From positions 1-64,000 of the forward strand of contig JAAEAF010002584.1 in NCBI GenBank assembly GCA_011037195.1: a stretch of 64,000 nt of DNA, read 5' to 3'. The position numbers and the translations under genes were made by a program. The notes under the pieces were generated by a model. That model ran no database searches, was not told where the DNA came from, and saw only the letters and a program-made list of their open reading frames with translations. Shown in pieces: positions 19,501 to 30,888 of this stretch (position 1 is the stretch's first letter; each line of letters starts with the position of its first letter). The stretch comes from Triatoma infestans (taxonomy: Eukaryota; Arthropoda; Insecta; Hemiptera; Reduviidae).

Positions 19501-21126
19501 GCTTGTTTAATTAACAACGGCCAAACATAAATATTGTTTACATTGATATATTTAAAGAATTTTAGTGGTCCTCTTTCCATTATCCATAAGAACAACCCCA
19601 AACTTCATTGCCTCGTAGGGTAACTTTAATAAAGAAGTCATAGAATCTAATAACTAGCATTTATTTACTACTCGCAGAAGTTCGATCTGTGATTTCCAAA
19701 ACATTTCTAACTGCAGAGTGTCCAGCATAAAATATTTAGATAGAAATATTTTAAGGCCTGGTAAAATTTTGCGGTAGTAAAAAATGAAATATTTAGTTAA
19801 AAGGCCGAGTTTACCACCAGATTTTTTGAATTGCTATACCAGTATGTATGTACAAGGTCTTTTGAATTTTCTTCCTCTGTGGAAGGGTACAATATATGTT
19901 TCTTTTAGTATTCAGAAATAGGGAAGTATCTGACAATCATTTTCATATTACATTTTCAGACCTCGAACGAAATTATACGTCCATTATGAACGGATTTGGT
20001 ATATTGGGTCAAGTTATTTGCAAGGTATCTAAATTCAGTATAAATCTAATGTCATTGTTAATACTAGGATTTCATAAATATTGAAAGGGTAATGTATAGG
20101 AATGTAGAAGAAGCTCTTTTCAAGTTGTACATTGTGTGGATGAAGTTTCTAACCATACATCCTAAATGGACCATAAAGCTATTACACAATTCATAATACC
20201 GACAATACTTGACTTTCATTGTGCGTATATAAATGTAGTATAGGTTAGCAACAGCCGGTAACTCTAAAAACCTGGCAAAGTCAATCCCTGACCAGCTTAA
20301 TTCAATTGTCTATAGCAAATGGCCCACTTACTTGTTCATAGGACATTGTTGAACTAGAGGATAGAAGAAGAGTGCTGTTATCACTCTTCTATTTTCATTC
20401 TACCTGTCTACCTATTAGTGAGTGCTATAGTATTGCTGCCTTTAATTCAATACAGAGGCTCCCCTGTGTTAATGTGGCGCCGCCGCGGTCCACAGGTCTT
20501 ACTCACGGATGGTTAAACTAGTTAGAGGTTGAGTTCTGTAATTATATTACTTTACAACCATAGTACTGGATGCATTTTTATATAATAATTAAGTTAAGTA
20601 AGTCATTCAAAAGCAAAATGGGAGAGTACTCCACTTTAATTAAAGATAATAAAGTCCATTAGAACAATAACGTTGCAACAGTCCAGCTACAACGTTCTCA
20701 TCGGCAACATTAAGAGTTTCAATTCTGCCAGCAGTGAAGTCTTATTAAGAAGGAGATGATACTTAATACAGTTCAGATTGATTACATGTTATAGATTTTT
20801 CAATCAATAACTGCGCTTCGTGATTCTCTAGTTTGTGAGAGTTGTACTTATTTTCTCACTCGCCGTTTTCCTTTCTCTGTGCTATCATCCGAGCTAACCA
20901 TTCCTCCAGATTCTCGAGTGTGCCAATCGCTCTCCATCAACTCTCCATCGCTCCTCGATGTCATCCACCTTCTTGATCGCCTACCTTTTCTACTGTACCT
21001 ACTGGAGAATCCATTTCCTAACCATTTCTAGCCTCTCCCTAGGGCATAATAACTGAGCTTTATTTTCTTCATGTTTCTGCCACCGCTTCTGACACTTCAA
21101 TTTCCAGTCTGATTACAGAAGTCAGT
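19501..21126. other. Unassigned stretch
   Basis: No ORF with known motifs. A short GC-rich patch (GTGGCGCCGCCGCGG near 20471) and a C/T-rich stretch at 20850-21020 stand out, but I could not tie them to a gene. Confidence 0.45.
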
Positions 21127-21690
21127 CAAGATGGCGGTGGAATGAGCCACGTCTCTTCTCCAGCAAGGTTTATTGCTCCATTAACTTCCAGGTATAACAA
21201 CCCTGAAGAGGTTAATTACAATATGGGCAAAACGCCGGTTTCTAGCAAACCACTGACCCGGTCTCAATCCAGAAATTCAAGTGTTTTTCAATTATATTTA
21301 GCTAAACATTCAAAGAATCCTTATATAAGGCGCAGAAACTTCGACTTTCACTTAAAAAAAGCCTAGCAAGAGTGAGCTTGATGGATTCCTTTAGGCATTC
21401 TTCATATTCTCCATTAATCCATTTCCATCAAGCTCATTCTTGCAAGGCTTTTCTGAGTGGTAGTCCAAATTTTTGCGCTTTATATAAGCATTCCCTGAAT
21501 GATTGAGCTAAAGATAATTAAAAAAAAACTTGAGTTTCCGGGTTGAGACTGTTTCATTTATTTGTTAGAAACTGGCGTTCCGCCCATATTGCAATGAGCC
21601 TCTTCAGGGTCGTTACACCTTGAAAGTTGATGGAGCAATGAATTTTGGTAGAGAAGGGGCGTGGCTCATTCCTCCGCCATCTTGATCACC
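21127..21690. repeat. Large palindrome, arms about 260 bp
   Basis: Arms 21127-21383 and 21420-21690 are reverse complements around a loop of about 36 bp. Shared blocks include AAGATGGCGG, GCAAGGCTTTT / AAAAAAAGCCT, and CCCTGAAGAGG. The 74-codon ORF at 21142-21366 is the left arm only and is not considered a gene. Each arm has CTGAAGA, an extra G, a hairpin, and GGAAC or AAAAC, a hammerhead-like layout. Confidence 0.75.
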
Positions 21691-23744
21691 ATCTGCAGTT
21701 GAGGGTCGGGGCTTAATTTTCTCTTCCTTGATTGGCTGGCAGGTAACGAGATTTATGTTCCCACTGTAACCCACTACTCTCCTGCCAAAATTTTAAGCCT
21801 GTCCTGTTCCAGAAAATCATTAAACCTTCTTTCCCTTGCTTTTTCACTCCTTTCCCTGAGCATGGTCAGACGGATGTTCTGCTTAGACGGAGTCCATCGT
21901 CTCTAGTTAGACAGTTGTTATCCTATTTCTCAATTTCCACTGCCTTTCTTATGACACGTTCGTAATAATTGTTTACCTCGGCAAGGACTTTGGCGTCTTA
22001 AAAACCCAGTTGTAGATGAATTTTCTACGAAGGCAAACTTATCCACGGAAACCTAAAAGATCAAAAGATAATTATTAGCCCCCACTTGTAGAAATATGTT
22101 CCAAAACACTGTGTGAAGCATTCTTACTGCTTTCTTAGCCTGTACATTTCTCAGCAACTCTTCTTCCCTTTCTTCCATCTCTTCAAATACAACCTAAATA
22201 CTTAAAGATCTTCAACTTTTTCGTATTGACCTCCAAAACAGTTGTGCACACAATTTACTTTCAATGCTTTCTGTATAACAGGCGAAAAAAAACACAAAAG
22301 TAAAACTGCTTTATCAAGTTTTATGTGACCATTTTTTGGAAACCAAGCCTAACACAAAAACGGCCGATATCCAGAGGTAGTTGTTGTATGCAAGTATTAA
22401 GGGTGTAGGCGTATCCACAGACAAATTTTAGCTTTTCACCACAGACGCATACTAATAATTAATACTTAATAGACTTTCATACTATAATATTCGAGGAAAA
22501 TTCGGAAAACTGAACAAATTATACAACAAAATGGTAAAATGATCGCTTTTAATGAAAATCTTATTTATGGGTATTTTAGTAGCATATAAAAGAAATATCA
22601 AGTTTAAACTTTTTGCGATTTGCTGTTTTGAGTTTTGTTCACTGAGTAAATATAGATAATTTCTGTGAACCACTTATTCGTACTCACAAGAAGTCAAAAC
22701 AATTTCCGGTTGAAAAGTTGATTTCAAAAATCTGACACGATTGCAATACTTTCCACCTTCTTATATAGTAAAAGAAATTAAAAAAAAAAGATAAAAAAAT
22801 AGCATATTGTTCTTGCTATTCCGTGCTTATTGTGTGAAGTTTTGGGTAATTAATTTACTAATTTACTTACAACCTATTGTAATACCTTTCTGTCTTTGTC
22901 TCCTTACCATTATGACAGAATTTAAACAAGCACTTATTAACTAACAATAGTGTGTATTCACTGTTTAGTAGAAACATAAACATACTAAAATTATTCCTTA
23001 TTAAATTACTTAACATAAAGTATAACGGCATGTATATATATACATAATATAAACAATTTACTTAAAATATATATACATAAACACATGGAAAACTAGGTTG
23101 TATTTAATATTACTTATCTTGGTAACTTAGTAATATTTTAGTAAGGTCGTATTTTCATTATACCAGTGTAACTTAGTTACTTAGAAATAAGTTAAATTAT
23201 AGGCATAATGTTAACTTAAGACTAAATCAACAACATTGTAGGCCAAGCCAGCTGGATAAGCCTTGAATTACAACAATAAATATATACCTGAGTTCTAGCA
23301 TAGTGCTCCAAGGCTTTCTACACACTTGTTTTACAATCGCATATAACTTGATTATATCTAGTCTAAGAGTTTAGACAATCTGAAATTGTACGAAATTATG
23401 AACATACATTATTTTTACTATCTCTTACTTAAAACTAGTAAAAATATTGTGATTAGTTATTTCGAATATTGCTATCGAATATTTCGCTATTGCGTTTTTC
23501 ACATGTTTTGAGGTCGGCTGAGTACGAAAAGAATGTTTTCTTTTGCGGAATGGTTTGTATGTCTTCTATTTAATTTTCTGCATCTGCATTCACCGCTGAG
23601 GACATTACTATAGCACTTCATTACTAAATAAATGTAAGTACAATGCATATTTTTTAAGCAAGATAAAACTAAATAAATAAAGAAGAAAAAAAAGAAGATT
23701 AATGAATTTGTATTTCTGATTAATGATCTATATTGGTTGTGGTG
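21691..23744. other. Unassigned AT-rich stretch with repeat fragments
   Basis: A decayed modular-repeat fragment lies at about 22670-22790 and another at 23400-23560. TA-rich runs occur near 23030-23080. No gene was recognised. Confidence 0.45.
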
Positions 23745-24050
23745 GCTGGTTCCGCAGAGCAGGAAAGCATCTCAGAGACATTTTCCATGATAGTCTGCTT
23801 CATTTTGTGGTGATCGACCGGTTTCGTTCGGCGTTCGCCCATCATCAGGATGTTTTTGTTGAACATTGTAATAACATAGACTTGCACAGAGCAAATGTAT
23901 CATATAATGAGTGTATCAACTGTATTTGCTCTGTGCAAGTCTATGTTATTACACTGTTCAACAAAAACATCCTGATGATGGGCGAACGCGCGAAACCGGT
24001 CGATGACCACAAAATGAAGTAGACAATCACGGAAAATGTCTCTGATGATA
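23745..24050. repeat. Palindromic repeat, family E, copy 2
   Basis: The arms are highly similar in reverse complement: AGACATTTTCC, CGACCGGTTTCG, CATCATCAGGATG, TAACATAGACTTGCACAGAGC. The centre near 23905-23925 holds ATGAGTGTATC. The 99-codon ORF (23723-24022) runs through the palindrome and is not considered a gene. Confidence 0.8.
23968..24005 (+). ncRNA. Hammerhead-ribozyme-like motif
   Basis: CATC (stem I), CTGATGA (perfect consensus core), an extra T, a stem II hairpin GGGC-GAAC-GCGC with one mismatch, GAAA, CCGGT and C17, then GATG, which pairs fully with CATC. ACC/GGT would form a loop-less stem III, as in minimal hammerheads proposed to act as dimers. The extra T between core and stem II is the main departure. 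The left arm has the same motif in reverse at about 23810-23850. Confidence 0.5.
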
Positions 24051-24109
24051 ATGATCTGTATATTTATATACAATATAATATTGTCTCTGTGTGTGTGAGA
24101 GAGTCAACA

Positions 24110-24319
24110 AAATATCTTTAATACGAACATTTGCAGGAAGCTCAAAATTGGTATACCGTTTTAATACTATCACCGCATTTGAGACGAAAGTTTCGAGCAA
24201 AATCCATTAAACCGAATTTGCGACTTTACTAAATAATTTTTTTTTTTTTTTCTTCAGTTTTTTGCGATATTATAAAAAATGGCCCCATCGATTTTCTTTA
24301 AACCTACATCTAATATCTA
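24110..24319 (+). repeat. Modular dispersed repeat unit
   Basis: Degraded GTCTGTGTGTGTG tract, AACATTTGCAGGAAGCTC, and an AAACCGAATTTGCGACTTTACT module followed by a T run. Confidence 0.6.
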
Positions 24320-24529
24320 GTTGCATGTTGTCCGCAAGAGATATCTGTTGCATGCAGTTATTTGTGAATTAGCGATCCCACGGGTTACCACAGCTCAGTA
24401 TTCCATGCACTTCGACAGAACAGTACACAATACACTTAAACTACATCATACACTCTACACTTTACAGACAAGGAAAAACATAGTACACAAACTAGGATCT
24501 CCGCCCATAGTTAATTGCCATAAGCCTTG
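24320..24529 (+). repeat. Flank repeat shared in inverse with 46.96-47.16 kb
   Basis: TGCATGCAGTTA, GGGTTACCACAGCTCAGTA and AACAGTACACAATACACTTAA recur in reverse complement at 46960-47160. In both places the sequence adjoins a SINE, so repeat plus SINE form one composite family of about 420 bp. Confidence 0.65.
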
Positions 24530-24750
24530 GGAGAAGGAAAGGATTAGCTCAGTGGTAGCGCGCTGGACTAGCAACCGGAGGTCCCAGGTTTGAATCCAGC
24601 ATGCTGCCCTTACATTTTCTCTGGAGCTTCTACAACTCCCTGTCCGGTGATGAGCAGTGTTGTCTGCAGCTATAGAACACTGCTTGAGCCCGGCCGTGCA
24701 CTGAGAAGGCTCCCGGGGGGGGGGCACAAGAAATCTTTCAGGTCGCAGTG
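24530..24750 (+). mobile_element. tRNA-derived SINE
   Basis: GGATTAGCTCAGTGGTAGCG (box A), GGTTTGAATCC (box B), GTGCACTGAGAAGGCTCC and a tail ending in CTTTCAGGTCGCAG instead of the usual GCCTTAA-A(n). The tail sequence links it to the SINEs at 46.74 and 63.66 kb. Confidence 0.85.
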
Positions 24751-24898
24751 CGATGATCCCCTTCAACAATCTACATAATCTACAATCTACGTCTATAAAT
24801 ACCTATTACTTATATTTGAAACTTTTAGCTAGGAAAACTAATTTTTTTTTGGGTGTTTCTCGGAGCGGGTGGGAGCAGGAGCGTTAAGCTTTCCTCTT

Positions 24899-24901
<3 letters not shown>

Positions 24902-24952
<51 letters not shown>

Positions 24953-25172
24953 CATTTAACGCGTGTCAACATCTAAGGTCATTGGCGCCCGGAGCATTCT
25001 CAGTGCACTGCCAGCCTCCGGACAGTGTTCTCTCGTTACAGACAACACTGTCCATCACCGGACAGTGAGGTGTAGATGCTCCTAGGAAGAAATATAAGGG
25101 CCAGCTGGACTCGATCCCGGGTCCTCCGCGTGGAAGTCCAGTACGCTAACCACTTAGCTATTCCCTTCCCTA
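24902..25172 (-). mobile_element. tRNA-derived SINE with a long poly(A) tail
   Basis: Seen as a T run of about 50 at 24902-24953, then GCGTGTCAACATCT, AGTGCACTGCCAGCC, CATCACCGGACAG and CTCGATCCCGGG, then GCTAACCACTTAGC in reverse orientation. The long homopolymer suggests a relatively recent insertion. Confidence 0.85.
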
Positions 25173-26889
25173 TTCCCCTTAAGTAGCAGTTCCGTTCTGT
25201 GTGCGGTACTTTCACCTGTGCAATATTAATATAATTAAAAGCCAAATTAGAATTCCAAATTTGAAGTAAACCGGTTTTGGTGTTTTTTTTTATTTGGAGT
25301 TTACTCCAAATATTCTAAGATTTTTTATTTTTTTTATCTTGGAAATACTAACTGGGACAGATATATGTACGGATCCTTTTTTATTTAATATTTTTCGAAA
25401 ATATTTATTTCAGAAGGTTCAACGGAATGTTTGCCATTAAATTTCAAATTTTATTTGAGTTTCTGCAATGTACTGGCGTTGTCTGTCTTCTGGATTAAAA
25501 TGTAACTATAGAGAAGTGAGGGAAATGACTATATATCAGTTTTTGTAATTGTATTAACTGTAAGTAAGAGAAAGTTTTGTGATTGTTTAACATCAAATTT
25601 GTTTACTCAAGACACTCATAAGAGATATTTCCGGTGAAAACTTGATATTTCCAAAATTTTACACGATCCCAATACTTACTGTTACTAAGAGTATGAGAAA
25701 TTAGGTAATAAATAAATAAAGGTTATGAAAATAAAAATAAAATAAACTTTAAAAGAGTAACATTTTTTTTAAAAAATAAATCGGTGCCCATCGAATGAAA
25801 TAGCAACTAATTATAACTTTAGTAAAACACACTTTTATAGAGTGAAAAATCATTATTAATAAATCCATACGAGTTTTCTAGCATACAGTTTTAACAGTTG
25901 CCGTCATATATATATATATTACATTCTAAAATTTTCTGGCAGAGGAAGTGATATATTATTTGAACAATTCAAACTTAAACACTATGAGGTTAACCGTAGT
26001 AAAGCGAATAATATTTCCTGAATAGTAGGAGATGTAAGCGGAAATATCATGAGGTATATACTGTAGAATAGAAGTGGATATAAACAAGTAGTTCAAAGGA
26101 AATAGGTCTCGGAAACGTTGTGAGCCATTTTATGATACAGAGAAGGGTGGGAAGGGAATAAAGGCTCTATGAATAATCGCTAAGATTTGTGAAGGAAAGT
26201 GTTTAAAAGTGACTTACTAACTGGTGATACTATGGTTTAAAAGTAAGCCTACAATTTCCTAAACGAGATGAACGAATTATTTATACTTTCACTTTAGCCT
26301 CTAGTTTGCAAATTTTTGGGTTTATTTGTCAAATTGTTGTGTTTCATATTTCATTTTAATTTTTACATTATTATAACTGATTTCTGTGTTCATATAATGG
26401 AAAGAATTTATTTTTATTTCTATATATTTTGATTAGTTCATTTGATTTGTGAATAAAAAAAAAATAGTTAAAAGAATTGTATCAATCGGATAACTTCTAT
26501 TTTCTCTCTCTTCTACTTACTACTACTTTCTCTTCTACTTTAAGATAAACTGTTGAAATTGGATTGTGGGAAGGTTTTATTATGCAGGACCTAGTTCCGC
26601 TTTCTGCTAAGTACAGTTTCTTTAACTCTGTTACGCGTTCAATGTTATGTTATGCTTGTCAGGTGTGAGGATTTCAACGTTTTGAACTTATTGAAATGGT
26701 TCAAAGATTTTTTTTATTAAAAAATTAATTGCTCTAACTAATTATATCTTGTATTGCGAGACTTATGTAAGTTTATTTTTCTGCTATACTTTAAAGTTAC
26801 ACTTCAATATTATGTATCCAAAGTATTAGATTTCTCAGTTGCCCATTTTTCTAAAAACTTTAGCTCTTCATATAAATTAATAAAAATAC
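25173..26889. other. Unassigned stretch with repeat fragments
   Basis: Modular-repeat pieces occur at about 25250-25300 and 25560-25700 (GTAAGAGAAAGTTTTGTG..CACGATCCCAATACTT). The rest is AT-rich with no recognisable gene. Confidence 0.45.
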
Positions 26890-27907
26890 ATCTTGGTTTT
26901 TTTTCAGTGGAATTCCTTATCTCGAAATTATAATTGTTCATTTGAATTTTCACTTGAAAATAAGGAAATTTGGCCAGATCAGATGAAAAGCATTCTATCT
27001 ATTATAAATTCTAAGCATTTCGAGGAGTGTAAGTGGTATGCCCAATATTCAACACGGTTTTTGTTGTTTAAAAATCGAGGGAAGGGATTAGCTCAGTGGT
27101 AGCGCGCTGGACTAGTAACGCGGAGATCCGGGTTCGAATCCAGCCGTGCTGCCCTTAGATTTTCTCTTCCTAGGAGCCTTTACAGCTCACTGTCCGGTGA
27201 TGGACAGTGTTGTCTGTAATAAGAGAACACTGTCCGGAGGCTGGCAGTGCACTGAGAAGGCTCCGGCCGCAAATGACCGTAGCTGTTGACGCGCCTTAAT
27301 TAAAAAAAAAAATAAAAATAAAAAAATTGTTTAAAAATCTAGATCACATTCTTCAGTTTTCAGGTTTGATTCAAATCATTGTGGTCTCTCTTTAACCCAA
27401 TTTCGCTGGTTACTTAAATTAAGTTGTGAGCTGCTCTATTTAAATTATTGTCCTTTCCTAGAAAGAGATGTGGAACTCTGTCCTCTATGTAACTTTCAGT
27501 CCAAGGAAGACTTCCTTCATTTCATTGCTGAGTGTACTATTCTTGTAGAAATTATATAACTTTATTTTGGCTGTAAGAAGTTATCCAGAACTCAGTTAAT
27601 ATATCTCTTAAATGCATCATTTCTTAATTATGCATGACACGCCTGTCTGTATCGTTATCATCTTGTTCAATTTTTTTTTTTAAATTTAGTTATTTTATCT
27701 ATTTATTTTTCTACTTTTTTTGTTTATTGTTTTTTTGATTTTCCTATTAATACTGTCCACGTTTCACAGTAATTGATCAAAAATCAACCTCCGGCAGATG
27801 GATAACTTATCCATGCTGTATATACTTGTTTTTTCTTTCTTTTGTGTACACGACAAATTGTATCTGTCTACTTTTTATTTAAATAAAGTATATTATTATT
27901 ATTATTA
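26890..27907 (+). pseudogene. LINE C-terminal domain and 3' UTR, split by a SINE
   Basis: Upstream of the SINE a clean frame ends in WYAQYSTRFLLFKN. Downstream the frame gives LTQFRWLLKLSCELLYLNYC, then ELCPLCNFQSKEDFLHFIAE with a following Cys, a CxxC..HxxxC zinc-type motif typical of LINE ORF2 ends. A 3' UTR follows, closing with AATAAA-like sequence and a (TTA)n tail at about 27890-27907. Few lesions are seen in this part, so it may be fairly young, but RT and endonuclease are absent. Confidence 0.65.
27077..27326 (+). mobile_element. tRNA-derived SINE, best copy, TSD 13 bp
   Basis: TTGTTTAAAAATC is duplicated at 27064-27076 and 27327-27339. The element reads GGATTAGCTCAGTGGTAGCG (box A), GGGTTCGAATCC (box B), a body with CTGTCCGGTGATGGACAG, GCAGTGCACTGAGAAGG, a GCGCCTTAA-like end and an A-rich tail. 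It is the most intact copy of the family here and can serve as a reference. Confidence 0.92.
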
Positions 27908-27937
27908 ACTATTGCAATTGACAAATTCTCAAATTTA

Positions 27938-29695
27938 AATTTTTCACCGGTTTAGTTCGGTGTTCACCACAGCACCATTCAGTAGGTTCACTGATGCAGC
28001 GCTATCCTGCAGCCTTGAGCGGGGGGAGTACTGCTCGGCCATCTTTCTCGATGTCTCCCAGCATTCGATCGGGTTTGGCATCCGGGTTTGCTCTCCAATC
28101 CAAGCTCAAGGAAATCCTTCCCTCCACATATTTCTTGATCCTAAAACCGTACCTTACTGAACGATACTTCCAGGCCAGACATGGTTCTGTGTTTTCCTCC
28201 AGTTTCCTCTCGAGGGCCGGAGTAACGCAAGGAAGTATTCTAGACCCTCTGCGTTACACCCTCTACACATCCGATATCCCGCAGTCCTCACACACCCTCA
28301 CCGCCTCATTTGCAGATGACACATCTTTTCTTTCGTCCGATCCAGATCCGCAATGCGTCACCCACAACATCCAAAATTTACTACTACTACTACTTTATGG
28401 CACTACAACCCATGGTGAGTCTTGGCCTCCCTAATGAGCGTCCGCCAACCCGCTCTGTCCTGTGCTGCCGCCCTCCAGTTGGAAATTCGCAACAGGCTTC
28501 TCGCATCAGCCTGCACACCGTCAGTCCATCTCAGCCTTGGCCTACCAGCTCTTCTTGTCCGATGTATGACTTCCTCCCACACCTTCCTTGGTATGTCCGT
28601 TTCTTCCATTCTTGCTAGGTGGCCCGCCCAGCCAAGCCTGCCTAGTTTAATAACTCGGACTACATCTGCCTCAACGTATAATTCATATAGCTCTCTATTC
28701 CTCCTAATCCTCCAGACTTCCCCCTCCTTGACCGGACCTCCTGAGAATCCTTCTTTCGAAGATGAGGAGATCTTTTTCGTTTTGCTTGCTTAGTGTCCAG
28801 GTCTGTGATGCATATATCAAAACTGGGCGAATAAGCGTTTTATACAACCTGGATTTGGTCTGTCTTGATAAAAGTCTGCTTTTGAGGTACTTTGTCAGGC
28901 CGAAGTAACATCTATTCGCTGCGGCTATCCGTCTCCTGATTTCGGCAGATATGTCGTTAGTTGCGTTGATTTGAGAGCCAAGGTATGAAAATTCCCTTAC
29001 CTTTTCAAAACTACATGAGCCCAGGGAAATGTTTGTACCTGGTGGCCCTCCTCCTTCACCATAAACATATAAACATATATCCATACATCCAAAATCACTT
29101 ATAGAAAATAGACCTATGGTGTAAACAAAGGAAAATTAAAACTAATGAGACTAAAAGCACTAATGTAACGTTTAAACTTCGCCGAGGAACTTGTCCTTCA
29201 CTATATTATAATAACATTCCCATCCCTGTTGCTGACACCGTGAAATACCTAGGTATGTACTTGGATAAAAGACTCACGTGAAACCCACATACTAGACTAA
29301 AACGACAAAAGCTAAACCCTCGATACAGACTTCTTATTAGACTACTAGACAAACGCTCCAAATTCTCTGTAGACAACAAAGTACTTATTTATATACAAAA
29401 CAATTTTACAACCAATTTGGACTTACGGGGTTGAAGTCTGGGGCTCAAACAAGCGAACCAATTCAAAAAGAATCCAGTCCCACCAATCCAAAAATCTTAC
29501 GCAAAATGACCTAAGCTCCAATTGAGGTCCCCTAAAAGAAGAAAAAATATTTTTTAGCGAATAAATTATGTTTCGCTCTTAATGTATGTATGTTTTATGC
29601 ATATATTTTTGAATGAAATTGCATGTAATCATATCAAGAACTATTCCAAAGATACTTATTTAATCTTAAAAACATTAAAAAAAAAAAAAAAAAAT
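27938..29695 (+). pseudogene. Jockey-type reverse transcriptase, split by an RTE-type insertion
   Basis: The part before the insertion encodes AIFLDVSQ (RT motif A Asp, followed by a frameshift), SKLKEILPSTYFLILKPYL, AGVTQGSILDPLRYTLYTSDI (motif B) and ASFADDTSFLS (FADD catalytic box). After the insertion the protein resumes at 29096 with KINETKSTNVTF-like sequence, VADTVKYLGMYLDKRLTW and NNKVLIY. Stops follow (for example in the NLDLRG region). The 5' end is truncated near 27938. A poly(A)-like tract at 29677-29695 may mark the 3' end. Not functional. Confidence 0.8.
28378..29084 (-). pseudogene. RTE/CR1-like LINE fragment, TSD 11 bp
   Basis: ACATCCAAAAT is duplicated at 28367-28377 and 29085-29095. 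On the minus strand the copy encodes VREFSYLGSQINATNDISAE, RIAAANRCYFGL, KSRLYKTLIRPVLIYASQTW, a frame break near 28704, then RAGRPRLRWTDGVQAD and DRAGWRTLIREAK. This is the end of RT plus the GRPRxRW tail. The left edge (TAC)n is the 3' microsatellite tail. It is a 5'-truncated insertion into an older Jockey-type gene. Confidence 0.85.
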
Positions 29696-29699
29696 CAAA

Positions 29700-30223
29700 G
29701 CAATAACTAAAATTATAAATATTTAATGGCCACAAAAACCATTTTTGTATGATAATTAACTGATATTGTAATATGAGCTTCAAATTCTAGCTATTTAGTA
29801 CATTAGTAGATTGTCAACGTACGTGTTGTCCGCAATAGGTCCATGGTCTGTCCTTTCATAAATGAATCTATTTAAAATTCAAATGAACTGACTGACCAAA
29901 TTTTATAATCTATACAGTATATCTCACTTTGTGAGTGAATGAATGTGTTTTTTGGTATATATATATAACATCATCATCATCACCGCTTCATCATCATCAT
30001 CATCATCATCATCAGAAATGGACAGCTTTCCTTTATTTGTGCACAACACATTAAATATTCCTCTCTAATGATCGACTGAAACCATAGCACTGTTTAATTA
30101 TTTAAATTTGATAATGGCTTTAAAATTGAAATTTTGAATCATTGATTTGTGGTCCCGATAGTGACTGTGTCAAAATGTAGGATGAGTTTTAGAGAATTGA
30201 AAATGATATTTCAAGGGGAAAGC

Positions 30224-30266
<43 letters not shown>

Positions 30267-30888
30267 TGTGTGTGTACGAGAGAGAGGGTATATATATCCA
30301 TTGTTAGATAATGTCCAGAGTGGCTGTCAGATTTTCTATAAAGTAAACTTGAGTAGGAAAGTGATCGAATAGCCTAGAAGAAATGTGGATCTTTTCTACT
30401 TTTAGAAACTTCTTGAATTGGCCTACTCTTACGAGAACTGACACGCGTCATTTATAATAATGTTAAAGTATACAGATGGACAAACCAATTTTATAACAAA
30501 TACATTTACCAGAACTTTTTTTCTCGTCATATCCCACCCCCTCCTCACATGCATGACTTGTGGAATTTAACGATTGATTAGTCTTCAAATATTTATAGAT
30601 CAATTAGCAAATGCTGGAAGAATTTAAAACAAATTTACTAGTATTTGATTTTTTCGTAATTTTATATTTCTCAAAAATGGTTGCCCTTGATTTTCTTTTA
30701 AACTTGGCATTTTTACTGCATTCTGTCACTTTTATATGAAGCATTTTTCTGGGAAAATTGTGACTTGTAATAGTTCTGAGGAATCCAAATATTTGAGCTG
30801 TTCAATGTTATTGATACTGTATTCTGGATTAAAATGTTATCACTTGAAGTGACCCTTACCTGTATGCCATCGGTGCTAATCACTAATG
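29700..30888. other. Unassigned, with microsatellites
   Basis: (ATC)n runs at about 29970-30015 and (GA)n followed by (GT)n at 30222-30275. Decayed modular-repeat traces occur near 30500-30760. No gene recognised. Confidence 0.5.

Noticed and set aside
21142..21366. 74-codon ORF
   Set aside because: It is confined to one arm of a palindrome; the other arm does not keep the frame open.
23723..24022. 99-codon ORF
   Set aside because: It runs through both arms of a family E palindrome and has no protein similarity I recognise.
24530..24610. Possible cellular tRNA genes at the box A/box B sequences
   Set aside because: All such sites continue into the same SINE body and several have target duplications; none has a clean cloverleaf end.
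26880..26920. T-rich tract followed by CAG, possible splice acceptor before an open frame
   Set aside because: The frame continues into a LINE C-terminus, so no host exon is implied.
29970..30015. Repeated ATC units, considered as a CRISPR-like array
   Set aside because: A simple trinucleotide microsatellite without spacers, in a eukaryotic context.
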